A DNA stretch of 64,000 nt from Arabidopsis thaliana (Eukaryota; Streptophyta; Magnoliopsida; Brassicales; Brassicaceae), in NCBI RefSeq assembly GCF_000001735.4, contig NC_003074.8, positions 1,550,101 through 1,614,100 on the forward strand, written 5' to 3'. Positions 1 through 10,600 of this stretch are shown here, in pieces. The first letter of the stretch is position 1; every line of letters begins with the position of its first letter. The translations under genes and the position numbers were made by a program. Below the pieces are notes generated by a model. The model was not told the DNA's origin and did not search any database. It saw only the letters and a list, made by a program, of their open reading frames with translations.

Positions 1-312
1 CTTAATTTCGAATTAAAAGCTAAGTTTATATATATTGACAAAAGATGAAAAAGGTAATAATATAGTTTCTATACTATATATTATCTCTTCATATCTTCAA
101 TCTTGTGGACCTCGAAAATGTTGGATTGATAGTACGTGCTACCTATAGCCATATCTTATCTCGACATCTCTTTTAAATTTCAAGTTTCTAACCACAGTAA
201 AGGTTAAAAAAAAATTCAAGTAATTGTATTAAAGTAAGAGTTTATAACTTCATTATGTATATAGAGTTAAAAAAGAACAACTTAATTATTTCTATCATCT
301 TATGGTTCACAG
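1..312. other. Intron or 5' region of the sugar transporter
   Basis: AT-rich sequence with no coding stretch that would supply the missing transporter N-terminus. It ends in an acceptor (CACAG at 308-312) that joins the first visible exon, so it is most likely an intron whose upstream exon lies outside the window. Confidence 0.55.
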
Positions 313-2963
313 ATAGGTTATACTGCAGATACAATGTCCTCCATTATGTCAGACTTGGATCTTTCTCTCGCACAAGTAAGTCCAACTTTCATCACAATTT
401 TTATGGGAAACAACATTAATATAATTTTTCAGTCAATTCTTCCAATTTTACAAGTGGATGGATACACGCAAACGTATACGTATTTTGTTGAAACTACTAG
501 TTACATCGCTTTTTTTTTATATCAAATGAAAAATTATTTAGGGGTAACAAAATAGAAAAAGTTGACTACTGTACGAGCTCATATTGTTACAGTGATGACT
601 AGTTAATTTTAATTTCTTGAGAACTATGTTTACAGTTTTCGCTGTTTGGTTCGTTGTCGACGTTTGGAGGAATGATCGGTGCAATATTCAGCGCCAAAGC
701 TGCAAGTGCCTTCGGTCATAAAATGGTAAGTATCAATTATTCTCAAAATCACCCCTATCTTTCTTTTATTTTGTCGTAAGCCCAAAAATTTATATCGTAA
801 ATTTCTACACCCTCATTTTTTTTTGTCTTACAATATTTCTTAGACGTTGTGGGTGGCTGATTTATTCTGCATAACTGGTTGGCTTGCAATTTCACTAGCC
901 AAGGTTCCCTCCATAACTTATATTCTTCTTTATTTTTGCAAGTTTAACAAAATTGTATATTTTATCACCATTTTAGTAATATAGTCTATGTTTTTTTGTA
1001 GTATATAATTCTTATTTTAAATTTCTTTTTTGGCACACAGGATATTATTTGGCTTGACATGGGGCGATTTTTGGTGGGAATTGGAGTTGGTCTCATTAGC
1101 TACGTGGTAAAGCTATTTCCTGAAAAGATGACAAAAAAAATATATATATATATCGTCGTAACCATAAATATTTTCTGTATAGGTTCCTGTATATATTGCA
1201 GAAATAACACCCAAGCACGTAAGAGGGGCTTTTACATTTAGCAATCAGGTGACTTACCTATTTAAAATCGAAGTTTAGACGTATATTATCATTTTATACA
1301 TAAATTTGACTTATTTATTCTAACATCAATACTTCACAGCTTTTGCAAAACTGTGGAGTTGCAGTCGTATATTACTTTGGAAATTTCTTGTCATGGAGAA
1401 CTTTAGCCATAATAGGTGATTCATTCCCATCAACTATCCCGATTTTAAAGATTCATTTCTCCTGATTATTATTTTATTTGCCCTAAACTAAAATATAGAT
1501 ATCTAATTAACCAGGTAGTATTCCATGTTGGATACAAGTTATTGGTTTGTTCTTCATACCTGAGTCTCCAAGATGGCTGGTTAGTCATATAAATCAATCG
1601 TGAAAAACTTATATCCATGAACATGATTGTTGTAATTTGTAAGTAAATATATAATAATATATGAACATAATATTTACAGGCGAAAAAAGGTCGTGATAAA
1701 GAATGTGAAGAAGTTCTTCAAAAGTTAAGAGGAAGAAAATACGATATTGTGCCTGAAGCTTGCGAAATCAAGGTACTCATACGTACAAATCAGTCCCACA
1801 AAATACAGATGTTTGACATAAATATATTTAAAATCACTTGTAGTCTTGTAGATCATTCATTCACCAAAAGAAAAAAGAAAAACAATCTACTCCTAAGCAA
1901 AAATTCTCACTTATACTTGTTTTAAATTTGTAGATTTCAGTTGAAGCTTCGAAGAAAAATTCGAATATCAACATTCGTAGTCTTTTCGAAAAGAGATATG
2001 CTCATCAACTTACAGTAAGAAAAGAAGAGTTTTATTCATTCATTAAATATATTCTAGTGATCTTGATTTTTATATAAGAACTGAATAACAAATTATTTGT
2101 TTTGTTTGGATTCGGTTGATTTTTGTTTAGATCGGCATTGGTTTGATGCTTCTGCAACAGTTATGTGGAACTGCAGGAATAAGTTCTTACGGAAGCACTC
2201 TATTTAAACTTGCCGGTAATCAGATTTATTTCCTAATTGAATTGTTTATAATTTAGTTAGGAATTTGTTTTTTGCTTTTCAAACTAATCCTTTGATTTTC
2301 TAGGGTTTCCTGCTCGGATTGGGATGATGGTGTTATCTCTTATCGTCGTACGTAAAAATTTATTAGATAGATATTTTTCTGTTTTAAATGCACTTTGACA
2401 AAAGAAAAAAAAAATATTATATATGATTGCTTCATTAATTGTATTCTCACATCCTGACCCCAATTTCTTATTAATGATCATATGCATAGGTACCAAAATC
2501 TTTAATGGGTCTAATCCTCGTGGATCGATGGGGAAGACGCCCACTTCTTATGGTTAGAAAAATTTAAATCTTTTAGGTTCAGTCTATCTTTTTTTTTACT
2601 GTGCAAGTAAAATAGTCCATAAATAAGATAAATTTTTATTTTCATACATCGAATTTGCAGACTTCAGCGTTGGGGTTGTGTTTAAGCTGTATCACATTGG
2701 CAGTAGCGTTTGGAGTTAAAGATGTCCCGGGAATTGGAAAAATTACTCCAATTTTCTGTTTCATTGGAATATTGGTAAGTTTTTCACTATTTGAATTTCA
2801 CTCTAATTTATAATCTAAAAACTCTATCAAACTATATATTTACACAAACTTCAAATGTGTTATTCTGTTTTTCTTTAATATCTCAAGTACACTAAACCAA
2901 ATTAGACAGCCATTTTTTTTAGGCAATCATACTTGATCAAAAATAATATGAAAGTCAAAACTC

Positions 2964-2994
<31 letters not shown>

Positions 2995-3842
2995 TGATTA
3001 TTGTTAAATTTTCAAAATTTTGACTAGCTATAACAATTTATCATTCAAACAGTCGTTTACGATGATGTTCGCAATTGGAATGGGAGCGTTACCATGGATT
3101 ATAATGTCTGAGGTATACACATATGAGCAAACATACTATTTTACAGATGTTTTTGGATTATAGTCATACCGATGATCATTTGTTAATTATTATTATTTAT
3201 GTTAATTACTTTCTTGGCAGATATTTCCAATGGATATAAAGGTATTAGCTGGGAGTTTAGTGACCATAGCAAATTGGTTCACTGGTTGGATCGCCAACTA
3301 TGCTTTCAATTTTATGTTGGTTTGGAGCCCAAGCGGTGAGTAACATAAAGCATATACACATTCGATTACAAATCAAAATATTCTATTAGTTTTACTTGAA
3401 TAAACCGAAGCAAATATATATACAAATGCATAAATGATTTGCTAAATCCTAAATCGCTGCCTAGGCATGTAGGCATGCATGCAAGTCTTTTGTTTAATTC
3501 TTTCATGCATGCAAGTATACCGTATACGTCTCTAGTTTTTCTTTTATAACTTTTTCTTTTAAGGATGTTAATTTTTCTTTCATATGTTAAATTTGAATTA
3601 ACTAGACTAACATGTTCTTTTTTCTTTTTGTATATATATAATACTAGACTAACATGCTTAATCGTGTGCTATAAGAAAAAAGCAATGGCTAATCCTGTCT
3701 ATATAAATAAAAATAACTTGCAGGGACTTTTATAATATCCGCTATAATCTGTGGAGCAACAATTGTATTCACATGGTGCTTGGTGCCGGAGACTCGAAGA
3801 TTAACGTTAGAAGAAATCCAACTGTCGTTTGTCAATGTTTAG
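313..3842 (+). CDS. ERD6-like monosaccharide transporter, 3' part (16 exons)
   Basis: Major facilitator superfamily sugar/H+ symporter of the plant ERD6-like group, expected in a vacuolar or plasma membrane. Exons with GT-AG borders: 313-375, 636-725, 844-903, 1041-1106, 1183-1248, 1340-1415, 1515-1579, 1680-1772, 1934-2014, 2131-2215, 2304-2347, 2490-2552, 2661-2774, 3053-3112, 3221-3335, 3724-3842 (TAG). They sum to 1260 nt, 419 codons in one frame. Visible family motifs are GYTADT with DLDLSLAQ at the start, PESPRWL in exon 7, [16 protein letters not shown] in exon 10, [11 protein letters not shown] in exon 12, PWIIMSEIFP across exons 14-15 and [13 protein letters not shown] near the end. 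The family is usually about 460-490 aa, so roughly 40-60 N-terminal residues are missing; no convincing first exon is present in 1-312. From memory this is At3g05400 (ERD6-like 12). The many tiny exons are typical of this family. No lesion seen. Confidence 0.9.
2967..2994. repeat. (AT)14 microsatellite in transporter intron
   Basis: Uninterrupted AT dinucleotide run in the intron between exons 13 and 14 of the sugar transporter. Runs of this kind are usually length-polymorphic between accessions. Confidence 0.9.
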
Positions 3843-4682
3843 GGTTCATCGGAAGCATTCATATATACATCATAAAGGTTGATATACTACATCATTTGCT
3901 ACATATAATTCGGCTTCGATCGTATCCATAAATTATTTGATTAATTCAATATAATTAACTAAAGTTTCCATTGTTTAGTTGAACTCATTGAAGATTAGTT
4001 TATTTGTATACATATATATATATATATACTATTGTTTTTCTTCGGTAACAGTGCTGATTAAAATTCGAATGATGATATGCAGCCCTTACCACTTCTATAA
4101 AGTATAAACTACTATCGACCATCTTTTTATTTATTTTATTTTGGAGTTCTTACATTCATCATTATAATACACATGATCCTTAAAGCATATAGTGTGGTAT
4201 ATGTTAAAACAGAACAAACTACTTATATCACCATTTTGAACCTGTTTTTAGAAAATCCTTCTTTAAAAATTCAATGCTTTTTTCTTTTTCTTAACTCAAG
4301 TTCATTTCACCAATTAATAAGAGCACAATTCCTCCTCCAATAGATTATTCTCGATAAGAATTCACAAACATATTGATACATAATATATAACTTATCTAAA
4401 TATAAAAAAAATTGGGTTGAAGTGTATACATGTTAAGTTTAGTGAAGTACTGAAAAGTATTAATGATTAAGGGTCTCTAAGTAAATTAAAGGATAGTGAA
4501 GTACTGAAAAGCAATTCATATTTTTGGGAGAGCGATTCTCTTTAAACGCTGCCGTTCGGCTGTTGTTCTAAACGCCACCGTTGGTAATTGTATTAAAACG
4601 TTGTCGTATAATCTCCCTCTCGAGGTGATAAGAGAGTCGACGGCAACACTCAGCGACCTCACTTAACGAACAGAGACGAGAA
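3843..4682. other. Intergenic: transporter 3' end and PsbP-gene upstream region
   Basis: Holds the transporter 3' UTR, a short AT run near 4013-4029, and the promoter and 5' leader of the next gene. The 18-nt string TAGTGAAGTACTGAAAAG occurs twice as a direct repeat, near 4439-4456 and 4494-4511. No additional gene seen. Confidence 0.6.
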
Positions 4683-7600
4683 ATGTCTCTGAAACCTTAT
4701 TTCTCTCTACTATACTCATCTCCCACTAATGTAAAACTTTCCAACTTCTTAATCGCTCAACAACCCTCCGGTGACCTGAAAACTACCCCGGCCGAGGAGT
4801 TTTCTCCACTGGTTGAGAAATTCAACCGACGGCTTCTTCTGGGTGTAGGATCGTCCTCTGTTCTTGCGATTGGTGCGAATTTCGGAGGAACCACGAGTTT
4901 TATACTCGGTTTATCGCCAGGGATAGGCCGGAATCTAAAACTCGACGTCATTTATCCGATTGGAGGATATAGCAGATGTATCGATACGGTTGAAGGATTC
5001 GGTTAGTAAGTCATCGAATTTCTCCGGTTTAAGATATTACCAATTGGAAGATAAATCAAATGATTGTCAATTTTGTAATCACAGAATTTATATATCCGGC
5101 TACGTGGGTTGGAGACCAGACGCTTTTGTATAGAGCGGCGGAGAAGTCAGAACGGGAGAATTCGCTAGACCTTCCTCCGGCAAGAAACAGTCGCCGGAAA
5201 AACGTTAATGAACCGGTTGTTGCATTTGGACCGCCCGGTTCGACCGGTGAGCTTAATGTCAGTGTTATCGTTTCCCCTGTCTCACCCAGTTTCTCGTAAG
5301 TAAAAACATCATTCTTTTTTTTTTTTTTTTTTTTTGAAAGAATGTAAAAATATATTCACCCAAAAAAACGATTGTTACAATGAATGCGACATGATTTAAA
5401 AGAATCTAAAAGAGTTAAGAACAATTAGAATGATTTCTAGCTATGGATTTGAAACCAAAACTGCAGCCCGCCTTGGAGTCGTGTATTCCCAGACTTTATA
5501 GCCGTGCTGAATCTGTTTCGAATATTCTTGTCGATGATCTTTGCAAGTTGCGTTACCGGGATAGCAAGCCCCCCATGTCGCCTACTATTACGCTCTCGCC
5601 ATAAACTGTGGATCGTTGCTTGGAAAGTATAACGAAGAGTGAAGAGATGTAGATACGGACGGGATGTATCCAGCAGATGTGGAGTGATAAGGCTCCAACT
5701 CGAGATGCGTCGACCATGAAGAAGACCTTTTGTCAAAGAGCACCAGATTTGAGAGGAAAAGGGACACGAAAAAAAAAGGTGATCTCGTGTCTCCAATTCC
5801 TCATCACAGAACACACAACTATGCCAAGCTTCAGAATTCCATTTGCGGAGTTTATCACCCGTCGCAAGTCTGTTCTGAAAAACAAGCCAAGTGATGAACG
5901 AGAATTTCGGAGTAGCAGAAGAGAACCAGACTCCCCGATACCAATCGCAGCTTGGGTTTATGGTTCTTATTCGCTGCCAAGTAGTTGAAGAAGAGAAAGA
6001 GCACTTAAAGCTGTCCTCCTTTTGTTTCCAAAGTGAGCGATCACTCTCCGTGCCTCTGTCTTGTATAGCCAACGCTATGTAATTCTCAATCTGATTTAAA
6101 AGATCCACTCTATGTCTCTTTCTCCGATGAGTATTCATGACCTCAGCAACTGTAGCATGACTCGCAATACCCAGATCTATTATTCCCCGTGGCCCTAACA
6201 GTTGATGAAGTCTGCCAAGCGGACACCAATGATCATACCAAAAGGATGTGGAAGTTCCAGAACGTACTTCCATTCGATGGAGTTGACTAGCTTTGTCTCT
6301 CTGCTGAAGTATTTTTTTCCAAATCCAAGATCCCATACAAGAATTTCCCTTAACAGACCAAAACGATTCCTTACGTATCAAGTTTTTAGAGAGCCATTGA
6401 ACCCACAAAGAATCCCGAGCCGACAGTATTCTCCATATAAGCTTCAAAAGACTAACCTCATTCGTTTCTTTTAAAGTCTTTAAACCCAGCCCTCCTTCTT
6501 TTTTTGGCTTACACACTTCCGACCAAGCTACTTTAGCTCTCTTAGCATTGAGTTCAGGACCAGACCACAAAAAAGCTGAAAACAACTTCTCTATCTCAAC
6601 AAGACAAGCCTTCGGCAATCGAAAAACAGAGAACCAAAAGTTAATGATGCTAGAAAGAACAGACTTGATCAGTTGTAATCTACCCGCAAAAGACAAGAAC
6701 CGAGTGGTCCAGGATGTAATGCGAGTTCGTATCTTCTCAACAAGAGGAAGATAATCCATCTGCGACATTCGCTTAGTAAGTAGAGGCAGGCCAAGATATT
6801 TAACCGGTAATGTACCTAACGCAAAAGGAAACTGTTGAAGAATAGCTTCCTTAGCTCGTGGAGAGATTCCTGCCATGAAGGCTGTTGATTTCTCCAAGCT
6901 TATCTTTAACCCTGACATAGCCGCGAACCTATCAAAAACTTCAAGAGTGCCCTTGATGGATTTAGTAGTTCCATCTGAGAACACCATTATATCATCGGCA
7001 AAACACAAGTGTGTGAGACTCATATTACGACACCGAGGATGATAACCAATCCGTTTTCCCTCAGCTGCCTTGTCAAGCATACAAGAGAGAACGTTCATAC
7101 AGATGACAAAGAGGTATGGAGATAAAGAACAGCCCTGGCGAAGACCCCGTTCACTGCGGAAAAAACCCGAGAGCTCTCCATTCACCTGAACCGAAAAAGA
7201 AGCAGTACTTATGCAGAGTTCAATCCAATGGATAAAAATATCTGGTAAGCACATAGCTTTTAGAATATTTATCAGAAAAGGCCATTGTACAGAGTCAAAA
7301 GCTTTCGAGATATCAATCTTAAGAGCACTCCGGCTAGATATTGAATCCTTATGGTAATCCTTCACTAGTTCTGAAGCTAGCAACAGATTTTCCATCATCA
7401 ATCGGTCTTTAATAAAAGCAGATTGATTTGGCGCAATAGAGGCAGGGAGGATTTCTTTGAGCCGATTAGCCATAAGCTTCGAGACGACCTTGTACAACAC
7501 ATTGCAGCAAGAAATTGGGCGATAATCTTTCATACCACTAACCTCCTGCTTCTTAGGAATTAAAGCTAGAATCGTGGTGTTTACACCTTTTGGCAGGAAA

Positions 7601-10600
7601 CCCTTCAGAAAGAAAGATTGTATAGCGATTACAAAGTCTTTACCCAAAACCGGCCAAGCATGTATGAAGAATTCCACTGTATAACCATCGGGACCTGGAG
7701 ATTTATGCTGCGGCATAGAGAATAGAACCTTTCTTATTTCCTCTTCAGTGACATCTCTCAATAATCTTTCGTGATCCAAAATTGAACTACGATAAGATAA
7801 GAGACTCTGGATTTCGCTGACACTAGAGCCCTCAAAATCCTCTGGCTTAGCTTGTAAGAACCTTTTAAAAAACTGCACGGCTTCCTCTTTTATATCCTCT
7901 TGGCTCGTACGCACAATGCCATCAGAACATAAAATTTCTCGGATTGAATTCATGGCGATCCTGGCCTTAACACTATTGTGAAAATACTTATTATTTAGGT
8001 CTCCTACATCCAACCAATGCAACTTAGATTTTTGCTGCAAATAACCTTCTTCCAAGACTGCTAGAGAATTCCATTGAGTGTAAGCTTGATTTTCTTCTGC
8101 AATTGCTTCAGAAGAAGCTGTTTCCAAAGCGAGTTTCTGCTTCTCACATAAGGATGTATAGGCTTGATCCACACGAACAGACAGATTATGAAGCTTATTT
8201 CGACCTAGAGACTTGAGAATAGGCTTTAGACTCTTTAGCTTTTTCGAAAATCGAAACATAGCAGAGGTTGAATGATAAAGCACGGGAGTACCAGCCCAAA
8301 AGTCTTGGACAGTTTGCAAAAACTCAGGCATTGTGGTGAGGACATTATTAAACTTGAAAGGACCTTTTGGTATCGGAGTTGCAGAGGCCAACGTTACTCT
8401 ACACCGCAAATGATCCGAGCACCCTCCTGCTTCAAAAGTGCCATAAGCCGCAGGAAATTTACGATTCCATTCTTCATTAACAAGAACTCTGTCCAACTTT
8501 TTATTTATTATCCCCTCTTCTCTCTTGTTTGACCAAGTAAACACCGGACCATGATAGCTCATATCAGCTAGAGAGCAGTCTCTAACGACTTCTTGGAAAT
8601 CTCGCATACCCTGCGGAATAAAAGGTGAAGTAACAAAATTTGAATGCTCCTCCCCCTCCAGAATTTCATTAAAATCACCAAGAATCATCCAACTTTTGGT
8701 ACGGAACATTGGCATATTGTAATGATTTCTCAAGTCTTCCCAAAGTTCCCGCCTCTCATCCACATAGTTTGAAGCATAGATAAAAGAAACCAAAAATTCC
8801 TCTGCATTCTCTTCAGTCAAAACAGAGCAAGTAATCATTTGTCCACTTTTATAAACCGGAGTGACACGAACCGAACTCTTCCAAATAACCCAAATTCGTC
8901 CCAAACGATGGTGTTCATAGTTAGTCATAGAAGACCACCCAGGAAATACCTTAGAAATGATCTTGCTAGCACTAGTTTCATCCACCCTCGTTTCTAATAA
9001 ACCCCCAAAAGTTAAAGACTCCTTTCTCACCCAATCACGAACAACGGAATGTTTATTTGATTTGTTAAAACCGCGCACATTCCAGAAGAACCCCGACATT
9101 TAATGATGTTTTTTGGAGTTTCTTCTGCTCGAATTGCTGGAGACATTGTCTCTAGCTTTTTGAGTAAAAGACTCCGAAAGGACTTTGTGTGAACTCTTGG
9201 AGGAGCGAGGAAGATTTACTCTCACCGCTCCTGCTTTCTCTTTATCCGAAGTGGAATTCTTTTCGATCGCTTGAGTAGAGACAACGTCATCAATAGAGTT
9301 CGTTCGCTCCGTCTCAATGACTTCCTCTGAGGAGATTGTGGGGAACTCATCTTTATCCCCATTCTCCTCCTGATCACTCAGGACAGAGTACCGAGAAGAG
9401 GATAAAATTGTTGCTTGGCCAAAAGTTAATGGTTTCCCATTTGACTTTTCTGTACTTTTGCTTCCTTTACCTGGGGAGACTATGGACCAACCATCTCCTT
9501 CCGACTGAGATTCTGGTGGTACCACCTTCTCTGCTACCACTTGTTGTTCAAAAACCTCCTGAGAAATCAAAATCGAGTTCTGAATCCCATCCTCTTTATT
9601 CCCACTATTAGCTGACTCATGGTCAGCAACTCTCACTGTGGTAGCAGAAGCAGAAGGATCCGCTAAAACTTCACCTTCTTCTAGCTCACTTTCTATCACC
9701 AGCGCTGGAGGCTTGAGCTTACTCACACAAACATCCACTAGGTGACCCCACTTACTACAACAAGTGCATTTGGGAGGCAACCAGGGGTAAATAAACTCCA
9801 CGATAACATCTTTTTCCTCCTCAATTTTGAACCTGTGACACTTTGGAACGTCTTGCGAAAGATTTACTTCAACAAAAACTTTAGCTTCATCAAACTTTGT
9901 GCATAATTCTGTTTCAGGATGTAACCGTATTGGATTTCCTACTGAACTTGTAATAAAACTCAAACCATCCCAGGAGAACATGGAATGAGGAACATTCTTC
10001 ACTGTGACCCACAACGGCATTGTTTTAATCTCTGGCTGGGCTTCTTCTTTAATCGGAGACCACTTGGCAACAATCATTGGTAAACCAGCAATGTTCCACA
10101 TCCCTCTTCTGACTATTCTCGAACGCGTGGCGGAGTCACGGATTCGAAACTTTACTGAAGTAGAGTCTATCTCATAGACGTCAATCTTAATTGCTTTGTC
10201 CCCAAGAGTCCAGATCTTATTGACTATGACATGGATCTTAGCGACATGCGGAGCTTGTGATGGGAACCGTCCCACCAGAAAATCATCCCAGAGAGGGACA
10301 GATTCAGTGATAACTTCTTTCGGAACTGCAATGGTTGGGACACCGTCTTGCACAGAGACTTCATATTCATCTTTTTTCAGAGAAGGCCGTTTAGTAACTA
10401 CTGCTGCATAGGACTTTTGCTGGACAGATCCAGATGGAGAACCAACTGTTCCTGCCTCAGAAGAGACTGGTAAAACCTGGTCGGACATGAGAAACCGACG
10501 GCAAGCCGCCGCTGAAACCCTAGCTTGCTGAAAAAGAATGAAAACCCTAGTCGCCAAGAAAATCGCCCTAGAGCTGACGTGTCATTAAAAAAAAAAAACA

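Noticed and set aside
5677-6754. Several plus-strand ORFs of 60-103 aa over 5.7-6.8 kb
   Set aside because: They are shadows of LINE ORF2 on the opposite strand, with no domain content.
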